Assembly (NCBI GenBank): GCA_022820675.1
Contig: JAJEFC010000374.1
Coordinates: 1-53,774, forward strand
Reading direction: 5' to 3'
Source of the DNA: Vicinamibacteria bacterium
GTDB taxonomy: Bacteria > Acidobacteriota > Vicinamibacteria > Vicinamibacterales > UBA8438
Length of the DNA stretch: 53,774 nt
Part shown: positions 26,955-35,290 of the stretch, piece by piece
How positions within the stretch are numbered: position 1 is the stretch's first letter
How the letters are laid out: each line of letters opens with the position of its first letter
Notes under the pieces: model-generated
Databases searched by the model: none
Seen by the model: the letters and a program-made list of their open reading frames with translations, nothing else
What the model was told of the DNA's origin: nothing
Program-made: the position numbers and the translations under genes

Positions 26955-27258
26955 CGTGACGGCTTCCGGGACCGTCGAGACGGGAGAGGCTCAGCCGCAG
27001 CCGGAACGGCTTCAGCAGGCGGTTCAACGTGGCCTGGGTCGGGTTGTGCCGCGGGTTGATCGCCCGCAGGACGTTCGGGCTCGCCATCTCGGCCTGCTCA
27101 GCGAACTCCTTGACGCCCATCGCCCGAATCACCTTCCCGAGGGCGGTCTGAATCGACACCCCTTCGTCCATGGCTGCGAGGAGGAAATCGCGCGCGAACT
27201 CCGGGTCGCGAAGGTCCTGCGCCAAGCCTTCGTTCCAGTCTCGACTGCGTCGTGCCAT
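26947..27258 (-). CDS. HigA-like addiction-module antitoxin (HTH), no toxin next to it
   Basis: The 103-residue product starts at the ATG at 27258. Residues about 25-90 form the HTH of the addiction-module antidote family: FLLAAMDEGVSIQTALGKVIRAMGVKEFAEQAEMASPNVLRAI, then NPTQATLNRLLKPF, the recognition region and linker. These proteins bind their own promoter and neutralise a RelE/HigB toxin. No toxin gene lies on either side; a RelE-like protein 6 kb away has its own partner. It is divergent from the vapB-like gene with a 115-bp AT-richer gap. Confidence 0.75.
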   Translation of the reverse strand: MARRSRDWNEGLAQDLRDPEFARDFLLAAMDEGVSIQTALGKVIRAMGVKEFAEQAEMASPNVLRAINPRHNPTQATLNRLLKPFRLRLSLSRLDGPGSRHAT

Positions 27259-27326
27259 GTCACGTTCCCGCCGGAGCAATACATATCACAAATGGTAGGA
27301 TTCAGCGCAGGGTCAATCGGCGGCTG

Positions 27327-27335
27327 TGGTATTCT
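27327..27335 (+). promoter_or_regulatory. Candidate extended -10 of the vapBC-type operon
   Basis: TGG followed by TATTCT reads as an extended -10 box, 39 bp before the chosen vapB start. No good -35 box is visible. It lies in the divergent gap shared with the HigA-like gene, where autoregulation would be expected. Confidence 0.35.
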
Positions 27336-27373
27336 GACCAGACAAAATGACCAGATTCTCCCGGAGTGGAAAC

Positions 27374-27622
27374 GTGCGTGAAGTACCGACAACCGAGGCC
27401 AAGTCGCGCTTCGCGGAACTGCTGCGGGTGGTCGAGCACGGCGAGTCGCTGGCGATCACCCGCCACGGGAAGACGGTCGCCCACCTGGTTCCGGCGGTCG
27501 ACCACGAGCGTGCCTTGCAGCGGGCAGCCGTGGATCGCTTCCGAGCCCGTCGGCGGCAGTGGCGACGCATCGACATGACGACCGAGGACATCCTCGCCTC
27601 GATTCGCGAAGGCCGACGGTGA
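27374..27622 (+). CDS. Phd/YefM (VapB)-type antitoxin
   Basis: I chose the GTG at 27374 because GGAG stands 7 bp before it and the protein then opens with REVPTTEAKSRFAELLRVVE, the usual start of this family; an upstream ATG at 27347 has no ribosome site. The 82-residue product has the N-terminal DNA-binding fold with GESLAITRHGKTVAHLVP and a basic C-terminal toxin-binding tail. The stop overlaps the vapC start (GTGA). It should repress the operon and block the PIN toxin. Confidence 0.85.
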   Translation: MREVPTTEAKSRFAELLRVVEHGESLAITRHGKTVAHLVPAVDHERALQRAAVDRFRARRRQWRRIDMTTEDILASIREGRR

Positions 27623-28026
27623 CAAGCCGCTTCGTACTCGACGCGTCCGTGACGGCGGCATGGCTCCTCGACGACGAAGACGCTGGCCGCGCGAACGCGG
27701 CGTTGGCGCGGCTCGAAACCGACGTGGCCCTGGTGCCGCAGCATTGGCACCTCGAGGTGCGGAGCGCGTTGCTCGGTGCAGAACGCCGTCGGCGGATACG
27801 CGCGGATGAAGTCGACGAGCGCTTGCGCACGCTGGGGGAACTGTTGGTGCGGACCGACACCGAACCACGTGTCGCGGTCGCCTTCGCGCTGGCTCGAAGC
27901 CACGGACTGTCCATCTACGATGCCGTGTATCTTGAACTGGCCCAACGGTCGGATGCACCACTTGCGACGCTGGACCATGCCCTGTCGCGCGCTGCCGGCG
28001 CCGCGGGGATCGCACTGATGACGTGA
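27619..28026 (+). CDS. vapC: VapC-type PIN-domain ribonuclease toxin
   Basis: The 135-residue PIN protein has all the expected acidic residues: Asp in FVLDASVTAAW (about 7), Glu in HLEVRSALL (about 44), Asp in IYDAVYLELA and Asp in LATLDHAL near the end. Such toxins cut tRNA or rRNA when released from antitoxin. GTG start, 4-nt overlap with the antitoxin gene. The domain is complete. Its stop overlaps the next start by one base, so the methyltransferase may be co-transcribed. Confidence 0.88.
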   Translation: MTSRFVLDASVTAAWLLDDEDAGRANAALARLETDVALVPQHWHLEVRSALLGAERRRRIRADEVDERLRTLGELLVRTDTEPRVAVAFALARSHGLSIYDAVYLELAQRSDAPLATLDHALSRAAGAAGIALMT

Positions 28027-28634
28027 TGAAACGAAAAAAGTCCATCGCCCTCTTTCTGGGCGGCGCCGTCCTTGCGATCCTGGTTCTCCGGCTCACCGGC
28101 GGGGACAGCGAGACCGAGGTCGAGCGACTGGCGCGCGTGCTCGACATCGAGCCCGGCGACACCGTGGCCGATGTCGGGGCTGGCGACGGCTGGTTGAGTA
28201 TCGAGATCGCCAACCGGGTGAGCGAGTCAGGCCACGTATTCGCCACCGAGCTGTCGGCGGACCGCCGCGACGACATCCGGGCCGCCGTCGCCGCCGCCCG
28301 CCTCGACAACGTCACCGTGGTCGAGGCGGGCGAGCGCGAGACGAACCTGGCCCCGGAATGCTGCGACGCCATCTTCCTGCGCCGCGTCTACCACCACCTG
28401 ACCGACACGGCGGCCATGAACGCCAGCTTCCACGCCTCGCTCAAGCCCGGCGGGCGGCTGGCCGTCATCGAGCTGGAGTTCGAGGGCCTGCTGCGTCCTT
28501 TTCGCGGATCGGAGCACTGGGTCGACGACGCGCAGGTCGTGGCCGAGGTCACCGCGGCCGGCCTGACACACGTCGAGACCTTCGACTGGCCCCTCGGCGC
28601 CCACTACGCGGCGGTGTTCCGGAAGCCGCAATAG
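28026..28634 (+). CDS. Class I SAM-dependent methyltransferase with N-terminal membrane anchor
   Basis: The 202-residue product starts with basic residues and a hydrophobic segment (SIALFLGGAVLAILVLRL), either a signal anchor or an uncleaved signal. The methyltransferase core follows: motif I VADVGAGDGWLSIEIA near residue 48, VFATELS (motif II), DAIFLRRVYHHLTD (motif IV) and LKPGGRLAVIELE (motif V). Secreted or anchored Rossmann methyltransferases of this type are common in Acidobacteria and Planctomycetes. Substrate unknown. Overlap with the vapC stop (TGATG) suggests coupling, which is unusual for a TA operon. Confidence 0.82.
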   Translation: MKRKKSIALFLGGAVLAILVLRLTGGDSETEVERLARVLDIEPGDTVADVGAGDGWLSIEIANRVSESGHVFATELSADRRDDIRAAVAAARLDNVTVVEAGERETNLAPECCDAIFLRRVYHHLTDTAAMNASFHASLKPGGRLAVIELEFEGLLRPFRGSEHWVDDAQVVAEVTAAGLTHVETFDWPLGAHYAAVFRKPQ

Positions 28635-28734
28635 CCGCCGGGCCGGCACTGTCTCCACGACCCCACCGCGCACCGGCAGCAAATGGCAGGGGGATTCGGG
28701 CCGGGAGCCGCCAACCGAACGACGGCAGCCCGCG

Positions 28735-28901
28735 GCCAGTAATCTGCGGCCGTAGAACGGTTCGGACTCCTGGACGGCGGCGACCAGCAATCTCAGCCGC
28801 AGGAACGGTGCGGGACTCCTGGAAGGTCGGTTCGGCGCCAAGCGCAACCGCAGGCGACGATTGGCGGCCTACTCGGCGAGATTGGCGGGCTACTCGGTCA
28901 G
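28735..28901. repeat. Two interspersed-repeat copies plus a 21-bp tandem duplication at a gene end
   Basis: Units near 28750 (GCCGTAGAACGGTTCGGACT) and 28795 (CGCAGGAACGGTGCGGGACT, then AACCGCAGGCGACGATTGGC) match the family at 19.7 kb. At the right, 28860-28880 and 28881-28901 are near-identical 21-mers; the second contains the stop codon of the hydrolase gene. Confidence 0.7.
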
Positions 28902-29750
28902 ATGCTCCCCGAGGAACGCCAGCGTGCGCGGCCACGCGTCCTCGGTCGCGCGCCGGTTGGAGTCCAGGCCTTCCTGGGCCTTCAGAAAGATGGTCGCCCC
29001 GTCGTAGACGATGCCCTCGAAGGACTTCCCGGCGGCGGCCATCGCCTCTCTCGCGCCGGGCATCGTCGCCGCCGTCTCCAGCTCCCCGCCATACAGGCCC
29101 AGGACCGGCGCCTCGATCCGTGCGTAGTCCGACGGCACCCGTGGAGCGTCGCCGTAGAAGACGACCAGTGCATCCAGCTCGGGCTGCTCGACCGCGTAGG
29201 CGAAGCCGGCCGAGCCGCCCCAACTGAAGCCGACCAGGCCGAGCCGTCCGCCGGCGGCCGGCAGGTCGAGGGCCCAGGATCGAACCGCGTCGAGCCGGCG
29301 CGTGCGGGTCCCCGGCCCGATCAACGCGACGGCGGGGACGAGCCCGTCCTCGCCGCCGAGGATGCTCCCCTCGGGGGTCAGGCCCGAGGGGAGGTCCGGG
29401 GCGACCGCGAGGAACCCCTCGGCCGCGAGGGCGTCGGCGATGCTCCGCACCCAGTCGCCCAGCCGGTAGAGGTCGTGCACGACGACCACGACCGGCGCGG
29501 GCGTCCGCTCGGGATGCACCACCCAGGTGCGGACGGGCACGTCGCTTCCCGGAACCGGAACGTCGACGAACTCGCCGCGCCGCGGCGACGCCGCGAGGTC
29601 ACCCTCCGCCGTGGCCCCGCTCGGCGGCAGGTGGGCGGCGGAGACGGGAGCGGGCGCCTCGCCGCGGGCGATAGTGCCCACCACCGTCAACAGGCAACCG
29701 ATCTGGAGCCCGGCGACGGCGAGGAGAACGACGAGAACGGCTCGTGACAT
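28890..29750 (-). CDS. Dienelactone-hydrolase-family alpha/beta protein, catalytic residues altered
   Basis: The ATG at 29750 has a strong ribosome site (AGGAGG, 7 bp before). The 286-residue protein has a signal or anchor segment (1-25), then an alpha/beta-hydrolase core: VVVVVHDLYRLGDW (oxyanion region), nucleophile elbow GFSWGG near residue 176 (Ser in place of the family's Cys), and GLYGGELET where the acid is expected. The block that normally carries the catalytic His (G-A-G-H) reads YDGATIFLKAQEG, with Thr at the His position. So the fold looks kept and the triad looks broken. It may be a binding protein or use another residue. Confidence 0.78.
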   Translation of the reverse strand: MSRAVLVVLLAVAGLQIGCLLTVVGTIARGEAPAPVSAAHLPPSGATAEGDLAASPRRGEFVDVPVPGSDVPVRTWVVHPERTPAPVVVVVHDLYRLGDWVRSIADALAAEGFLAVAPDLPSGLTPEGSILGGEDGLVPAVALIGPGTRTRRLDAVRSWALDLPAAGGRLGLVGFSWGGSAGFAYAVEQPELDALVVFYGDAPRVPSDYARIEAPVLGLYGGELETAATMPGAREAMAAAGKSFEGIVYDGATIFLKAQEGLDSNRRATEDAWPRTLAFLGEHLTE

Positions 29751-30015
29751 TGCAGCGCCTCCTGGTCAACTTGGACGCGCCGGAGAGACGGACCGTTCCA
29801 CCAAGCCATCGCCCACGGCCCACCAAGCCATCGGCCACGGCCCGGTCACGGCGCGGGGGTCGTGGCCGGATGCGGCACCCGACCGGCGGGTCGTGCGAAA
29901 CCGCCGGGCCGCGCCGACCGCGCGTCTCGACCAAGCGGCACCCGTCTCGGAACCGCGACGCGAAGGCAGACCCTTCCCCTGACTCGGGTTCGGCCGTCTC
30001 AGGCGGCGCCGCCCC

Positions 30016-31632
30016 TCAGAACCGCGACGCCTTGATCCAGGTGTCCGACCGCGCCCAGCTCGCCTCCAGGTCGGCGTCGACCGCCGCGTCGGTGCGGCCC
30101 TGCGCCTCGACGGCGGTCTTCAGGCCGAACAGCGACCAGCCGTTGTGGGGATGGTCGGCGATCTCGTCGCGGTACACCTGCTCGGCCTCGGCATGGCGCC
30201 CCAGCTCGATCAGCAGCGCGCCCAGCCAGTGCCGGGCCGCGAACGGGAGTGGCTCGGGCTCGTCGTAGACGAGCGCGTCGTCCAGCTCGACCGCGCGCTC
30301 GAAGGCGGCGACCGCGCCGTCGGTGTCGCGCCGCTCGCGCAGCAGCTCGCCCTCGAGGATGCCGGCCACGACGCCGAGCAGCCTCTCGGCCGGATGGAAC
30401 CGCATCTGGGCTTCTGAGGTCTGGGCCAGGTGCTGCACGCGCTTCAGGTAGACCTCGGCGAAGTCGGCGGCGCCCGTGCGCAGGTGGGCGTAGCCCTGGG
30501 CGAAGTCCCACAGCCCCGAGGAGACCTCGTTCTCGGGCCGGTCGGTCACCGCCAGCACCTCGTCGAACCGCCCGAAGCGCAGCAGCGTCAGCACGTGGTG
30601 CACGCTGTCGCCGGTCAGCCGCTGGTAGTCCTTGCCTGCCTGGATGGCGACCGCGCCCTGCCCGTCCATCGACGCCGCGAAGAGCAGCATGTGCAGGTTG
30701 TGGGTCGGGTAGATGGCGATGCCCTCGCCGCCGCCGTCGGCCGCCTTCAGGTCCGAGTGCCAGGCGCGGAGGTTGGCCCGCACGCCGTCCGCCCACCGCC
30801 CGATCTCGTTCCAGGTGTGCGACGGCATGTGGTTGATGTGGCTGGCGCCGGGAATGGCGGTGCCGAGGTGCTCGGCGCACGCCTCCGCCTTCCCCGGCTC
30901 GACCGTCGACTCGGTGGCGTGGATGTAGAGGTGGCACGCGCCGGGGTGCTCGATGTCGCGCGCGAGCACGCCTTCGAGCACGCGGTGCAGCCGCTGGACG
31001 TTGGGATCGTTCAGGTCGCGGGTGCCGCGGCGCGGCTCGAGCAGGAACAGCGCGTCGCCGTAGAGGGCCGCGGCGTCGAGGTCGTCGGGGTAGCGCTCCG
31101 TCAGCGCCTTCATCGCCTCGGCGTAGGCCTCGTCCTGCTCGCGCCGCTTCGCCACGTCGAAGTCCTCGACGTAGCGCACCGACAGCGCGGCGATGTAGTC
31201 GCGCTCGCGGGCGGTGCCGTGGCCATCGGCGGCGAGGGCCATCGCCTTCTGGAGGGCGGCGTAGGCGTGGGGCGCCTCGGGCGGCCGCATGGGGCCGTTG
31301 AGGTACGAGCCCCAGGCCCACGCCTCGCCCCAGTAGCAGATGGCGCAGTCCGGGTCCTCGGCCCACGCGGCGCGGAACGACCGCACGGCGTCGACCTTGG
31401 CGAAGGCGTACATCAACTGCATGCCCTGGTCGAAGAACTGCTGCGCCTTCTCGTCGTCCGAGGAGATGGCGAAGGAGTAGGGCCCGAGCACGGCGGGCTG
31501 GTAGGGGATGGCCTCCCGGTACGGCTCGGGCAGCTCCGGCCCCTCCTGGGCGGCCATCGGGGTCACCGCCAGCGCTCCCGCGACCAGCGTCGCGGCCACG
31601 GCGCGGATGCCGCGCCAACTCTGTGTCGTCAT
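30016..31632 (-). CDS. Secreted TPR-repeat protein
   Basis: I place the start at the ATG at 31632, because a signal peptide follows at once (ending TPMAAQE) and purine-rich GGAAGAG precedes it. The 538-residue product contains helical repeat pairs of TPR type: EKAQQFFDQGMQLMYAFAKVDAVRSFRAAW, the motif DPDCAICYWGEAWAWG with two Cys, and further repeats to the C-terminus (AVAAFERAVELDDAL, LLIELGRHAEAEQVYRDEI). Two Cys spaced C-x-x-C without a following His do not make a haem site. Proteins of this type are common in Acidobacteria; the role is unknown, probably periplasmic. Confidence 0.8.
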   Translation of the reverse strand: MTTQSWRGIRAVAATLVAGALAVTPMAAQEGPELPEPYREAIPYQPAVLGPYSFAISSDDEKAQQFFDQGMQLMYAFAKVDAVRSFRAAWAEDPDCAICYWGEAWAWGSYLNGPMRPPEAPHAYAALQKAMALAADGHGTARERDYIAALSVRYVEDFDVAKRREQDEAYAEAMKALTERYPDDLDAAALYGDALFLLEPRRGTRDLNDPNVQRLHRVLEGVLARDIEHPGACHLYIHATESTVEPGKAEACAEHLGTAIPGASHINHMPSHTWNEIGRWADGVRANLRAWHSDLKAADGGGEGIAIYPTHNLHMLLFAASMDGQGAVAIQAGKDYQRLTGDSVHHVLTLLRFGRFDEVLAVTDRPENEVSSGLWDFAQGYAHLRTGAADFAEVYLKRVQHLAQTSEAQMRFHPAERLLGVVAGILEGELLRERRDTDGAVAAFERAVELDDALVYDEPEPLPFAARHWLGALLIELGRHAEAEQVYRDEIADHPHNGWSLFGLKTAVEAQGRTDAAVDADLEASWARSDTWIKASRF

Positions 31633-32032
31633 GCTCTTCCAGCCTCCTCCGAAACGGTTTGCATCCGGGATCATACGGGACGGGACCGGCCGGCGCGAAA
31701 TCGCGGGGCGATACGGCCGGGGTGGTGCGACGGAGCCGCGCGCAGGCTGTCGCGAAGTCCGCCCGAGACGTCGGAGCCGGAGGGGCTTCATGAAGACGTC
31801 TTCGCGGGCGACATCATGTACCCGTGGCACGCGCCCGAGACGTCGGAGCCGGAGGGGCTTCATGAAGACGGAGAGCGATGTCGTGCCCGACGACAATCGC
31901 CGCCGCCGACCTCGTCGATTACGCCGGCCCATGCCCCGGCATGACGGTGGACGAGCTTCGGGCGCTACACCGGGGATCAGGTGCAGGCCGGCGGTCCCGC
32001 CCCCCCACACAACCTGGTCGGCCGCGTCGATG
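31633..32032. repeat. Intergenic region with a 38-bp direct repeat
   Basis: GCCCGAGACGTCGGAGCCGG followed by AGGGGCTTCATGAAGACG occurs at 31761-31798 and, identically, at 31833-31870 (72-bp period). The rest of this 400-bp gap has no recognisable gene. Confidence 0.8.
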
Positions 32033-32689
32033 CTAGACGGAGACTTCCGGCACGTCGCCGTCGACCAGCAGCTCGGGCTCGGTCGCGGCGCGGATCTCGT
32101 CGACGGACACGCCGGGGGCCCGCTCGAGGAGCCGCAGCCCGTCTGGGGTCACCTCGATGACCGCCAGCGACGTGACGAGCCGGTCGACGACGCCCTTGCC
32201 GGTGAGGGGCAGGCTGCACTCGTCCAGGATCTTCAGGTCGCCCCGCTTCGACACGTGGTCCATGACGATGAGGACCTGCTTCGCGCCGCTCACCAGATCC
32301 ATGGCCCCGCCGGGGCCCTTGACCATCGCGCCGGGAATCATCCAGTTGGCGAGGTCGCCGGTGCGCGAGACCTGCATGGCCCCGAGGATCGCGAGGTCGA
32401 TGTGCCCGCCCCGGATCATCGCGAAGCTCTGGGCGCTGCTGAAATAGCTGGCCCCGGGGACCGCGGTCACCGTCTCCTTGCCGGCGTTGATCAGGTCGGC
32501 ATCGATCTCGTCGTCGGTCGGGTACGGCCCGATGCCCAGCAGCCCGTTCTCGCTCTGCAGCTTCACGTCGACGCCGGCCGGGATGTAGTTCGCGCACAGC
32601 GTCGGCATCCCGATGCCGAGGTTGACGTAGTAGCCGTCCTCGATCTCGCGGGCGGCGCGCGCCGCCATCTGCTCGCGGTTCAGTGCCAT
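32033..32689 (-). CDS. 3-oxoacid CoA-transferase subunit B (ScoB/AtoA type), no subunit A beside it
   Basis: The ATG at 32689 follows GGGAGAGTCGACG and gives 218 residues, full length for a B subunit. Family landmarks: [18 protein letters not shown] near 25, the catalytic Glu in [10 protein letters not shown] near 48, [14 protein letters not shown] near 92 and [14 protein letters not shown] near 122. The enzyme moves CoA between succinate and 3-oxoacids and normally works as an A2B2 or fused AB protein. No A subunit lies on either side; upstream are a mobile element and a TA pair. Confidence 0.9.
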   Translation of the reverse strand: MALNREQMAARAAREIEDGYYVNLGIGMPTLCANYIPAGVDVKLQSENGLLGIGPYPTDDEIDADLINAGKETVTAVPGASYFSSAQSFAMIRGGHIDLAILGAMQVSRTGDLANWMIPGAMVKGPGGAMDLVSGAKQVLIVMDHVSKRGDLKILDECSLPLTGKGVVDRLVTSLAVIEVTPDGLRLLERAPGVSVDEIRAATEPELLVDGDVPEVSV

Positions 32690-32748
32690 CGTCGACTCTC
32701 CCAAGCGGGACAGCCTAGCAACCGGGCTTCCGGGACGTCAACACATCT

Positions 32749-32865
32749 CTGGCGGCGGGGTGCACGACAGATTCGTGGGACGAGCACCCCCGGCGCTGTC
32801 GAGTTGGCGGCTGGGTACCGTTCTCGGCAGCCGTCTCACTTTCCTGTTGTGCACCCCTGGCGGCG
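32749..32865. mobile_element. MITE-like element copy 2 (99 bp) with 9-bp target-site duplication
   Basis: The element spans 32758-32856, from GGGTGCACGACAG to CTGTTGTGCACCC (12 of 13 terminal bases pair). It is flanked on both sides by CTGGCGGCG (32749-32757 and 32857-32865). The subterminal blocks ATTCGTGGGAC (left) and CTTTCCT (right) are shared with copy 1 at 6340-6469, while the centre differs. It lies 68 bp upstream of the CoA-transferase start. Confidence 0.9.
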
Positions 32866-32924
32866 GCGATGACTCGGCGCGGAAACAGCTCCGGGAGCAG
32901 AGGGTCCGACCAGGAATCGTGGGT

Positions 32925-33275
32925 TCAGGCCGGCAACCCGAACCGTTTCAGGGCATCGAGAACGACGGATGCTCCGATGTTCTCCTGATCGCCCTTCGCA
33001 TAAATGAACAGCGCGACGACGCGCTCCTCGTTGCGCGCGTAGATCAATCGGGCTCCGGTAGCCTTGCCCTTGCCGTCCAGGGGAAGACGGTACTTGAACA
33101 CCAGGTAGCCCTGCCCGCCCGTCCCCGGTATCCGGTCTCCCGGCGCTCGTCGAGACGACGCGCAGAGGGACAACGCCTGCTCTACCGTCGCACGAAAACC
33201 GGGGTGCTTCCGAGACAACCGATCCAGATCCCGCTCGAATCTGCTCGTGCGAACACAGTGCCGGCGGCTACCCAT
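32925..33275 (-). CDS. RelE-family toxin of a type II TA pair
   Basis: The ATG at 33275 overlaps the upstream gene by 8 nt, giving 116 residues. The fold signature is seen in SRFERDLDRLSRKHPGF at the start, the strand block GQGYLVFKYRLPL, and GARLIYARNEERVVALFIYAKGDQENI with the usual basic and aromatic residues of RelE/HigB endoribonucleases. These cut mRNA in the ribosome. In this order the upstream gene would be the antitoxin. Confidence 0.75.
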   Translation of the reverse strand: MGSRRHCVRTSRFERDLDRLSRKHPGFRATVEQALSLCASSRRAPGDRIPGTGGQGYLVFKYRLPLDGKGKATGARLIYARNEERVVALFIYAKGDQENIGASVVLDALKRFGLPA

Positions 33276-33687
33276 CGTAGGCCGCAAGCTCGTCCGCAAC
33301 CGACTTGGTGAACGGAACGTGCGCGGCCAGGGCGGCCGTCTCGGCGATATCCTCGAATCGACGAATCAAGGTGTCCAGTCTTCTGATCAACGATGGGAAG
33401 GCCCTGCGAATCTGCCACTCCTCCCGGAACTCCAGGCACTTGTGCACGTACACACGGTGTGCAATGGCGACTCGTTCCAACAGCTTCAGGTGTTCCGCGG
33501 TCAACGGACTCGGCAGGTCGCCAATCTCTCGGGCCACTCGGTCGGCAAGCCCGGCCGACTTGCGAAGCAACCAGAGGCACTGGAAGTACCCGGTGAAGGT
33601 ACGAGGGATCTCGGCCATCGGCTCGATCCACTTCACCGCGTACCGATGAGCACTCTCGGGTTGCATGAATTCGGTCAGTGTCGTCAT
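33268..33687 (-). CDS. Unrecognised 139-residue protein, candidate antitoxin
   Basis: The start is the ATG at 33687. The sequence is almost all helical and contains no HTH, AbrB, Phd or RHH motif that I recognise. It has Trp/Tyr-rich segments (FTGYFQCLWLLRKSAG near 30-45, CLEFREEWQIRRAFPSL near 83-100). It overlaps the RelE-like toxin gene by 8 nt and comes first, the usual place of an antitoxin. If it neutralises the toxin it would be an unusual type, because it is longer than most and lacks a clear DNA-binding part. Confidence 0.6.
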   Translation of the reverse strand: MTTLTEFMQPESAHRYAVKWIEPMAEIPRTFTGYFQCLWLLRKSAGLADRVAREIGDLPSPLTAEHLKLLERVAIAHRVYVHKCLEFREEWQIRRAFPSLIRRLDTLIRRFEDIAETAALAAHVPFTKSVADELAAYDG

Positions 33688-33814
33688 GGCCTCGGTACCC
33701 CGTTTCCCTCCGCCTGGTCTGCTCGGCCCCAACCGCGACCCCTGAACCCTGACGAGGTCCGGATTCCGAGCGTACGTCGTGCGCGATCCCTCGTCAACCC
33801 GCGCGAACGAGACT

Positions 33815-35290
33815 CTACCCCGCCAGCTCGACGAGGGCCGCCGTGTACATCCGCAGGTTCAGCCGCAGGCGGTCGACGGTCATGAACTCGTGGTCGCTGT
33901 GGCCGGTGTAGGGCTCGTCGGGCATCGCGGGACCGAAGTTCACGCCGTTGGGCAGCAGCCGGGCCTGGGTGCCGCCGCCCACCGAAATGGGCCCGGGCGC
34001 GGAGCGGCCGGTGTAGTGGCGGAACACGTCGAGCAGGACCGGGACGTGCGGGGCCGACTCGACGTAGTAGGGATCGCCGATGTCGACGGTCCAGTCGAGC
34101 GAGAGGCCGGTCTGCCGCCGCCAGGCGTCGAGGGCGGCGCGGACGGTCTTCTCCACCACCGGCCCGCTTCTACCGGCGGGGCGGCGCACGTTGAGGGCGG
34201 CGACGAGGCCGCCGCCGTGGGCCGCGGTCAGGGTAGCGAGGGTGAGCGTCAGCCGGCCCATGACGTCGTGGGCGTAGGCGAGGTCGCCGAAGCGCTCGGC
34301 GTGGTGTCCGGCACCCACGAGGTCGTCGATGAAACGCACCATGGTCCCCGCCGCCGTCGGGGGCCACGGGTGACGGCCGAGGAGGGCGGCGAGCTGGGTG
34401 ATGGCGTTGCGCCCGGTCCACGGGGCGGACGAGTGGGCGGCGACGCCGTGGGACTGGATGCGGATGGCGCCGCCGTCGCGGTCGATCTCGAACCAGCCGG
34501 CCTCGGCCTCGGCGGCGTCACGCTCGAGGGCGGCGGCCAACGTCTCGTCCGCGCCGGCGACGACCGCCTCGGCGGAGCCCGGCACCTGCGAGAGGTAGCC
34601 CCCGCCGGTGAACGACGCCAGCCACGGTCCTCGCGGGGAGACGGCCGGGGCCTCGTCCCGCAGGGTGACGCGGATGGCGCCGGCGCCGAACTCGCCGGTC
34701 ACGACCGGGTAGAGGGCGTCGAGCGCGACGTTGAGCGGCGGCGGGGTCCAGCCGGCGAGGAACTCGCGGAAGGGGGTCCAGTCGGACTCCTCGTGCAGCG
34801 AGACGATCAGCTCGACGCGGCGGCGGGCCGGCGGGCCCTCGTCGGCGAGCGCCTTCAGGCTGTAGAGGGCGGCGGCGATGGCCGCCTTGTCGTCCTCGAC
34901 CCCGCGGCCGATCAGCCGCCCCGGCTCGGAGTCGCGATCCAGGGTGAACGGGTCGGTCTTCCAGGCCGCCGCGTCGGCGGGCCGTACGTCGGCGTGCGTC
35001 AGGAGGCCGAGGCGGTCCGGCGACCGCCCGATCCCCAGCACCAGGGCCGCCCCGTGGTCCTCGAAGTCGAGCCCCAGACGGGCCGCGGCGTCGGCCAAAT
35101 GGACCTTCAGCCGGACGAACTCGGGGTTCCGGGGGTTGGGCACCCCGTTCTCGACGACGGTGCGAAAGGCGACCAGATCGGCCAGGGTGTCGACGACGGC
35201 ATCGAAGTAGTTGGCGACCGCGCGATCGGCGGCCGCGCGCGCCAACGGAGACGGCGACGGGTCCGGGGACGAGGGCATGGCGTCGACCAT
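33815..35290 (-). CDS. M20-family metallodipeptidase (PepV-like)
   Basis: The chosen ATG at 35290 gives 491 residues; an ATG at 35278 in frame is an alternative. Metal ligands are visible in order: His and Asp in LLTHADVRPAD near 100, Asp in GRGVEDDKAA near 133, the Glu pair in SLHEESDW near 170, and a C-terminal His in TGHSDHEFM near 470. These are the five or six ligands of a dinuclear zinc M20 peptidase. The long lid domain between about 190 and 400 fits PepV-like dipeptidases, which take dipeptides in the cytosol. No signal peptide. It is divergent from the MATE gene. Confidence 0.88.
   Translation of the reverse strand: MVDAMPSSPDPSPSPLARAAADRAVANYFDAVVDTLADLVAFRTVVENGVPNPRNPEFVRLKVHLADAAARLGLDFEDHGAALVLGIGRSPDRLGLLTHADVRPADAAAWKTDPFTLDRDSEPGRLIGRGVEDDKAAIAAALYSLKALADEGPPARRRVELIVSLHEESDWTPFREFLAGWTPPPLNVALDALYPVVTGEFGAGAIRVTLRDEAPAVSPRGPWLASFTGGGYLSQVPGSAEAVVAGADETLAAALERDAAEAEAGWFEIDRDGGAIRIQSHGVAAHSSAPWTGRNAITQLAALLGRHPWPPTAAGTMVRFIDDLVGAGHHAERFGDLAYAHDVMGRLTLTLATLTAAHGGGLVAALNVRRPAGRSGPVVEKTVRAALDAWRRQTGLSLDWTVDIGDPYYVESAPHVPVLLDVFRHYTGRSAPGPISVGGGTQARLLPNGVNFGPAMPDEPYTGHSDHEFMTVDRLRLNLRMYTAALVELAG

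Noticed and set aside
30669..31400. Cytochrome c function for the TPR protein, from its two-Cys motif
   Set aside because: The motif C-A-I-C is followed by Tyr, not His, so it is not a haem attachment site.
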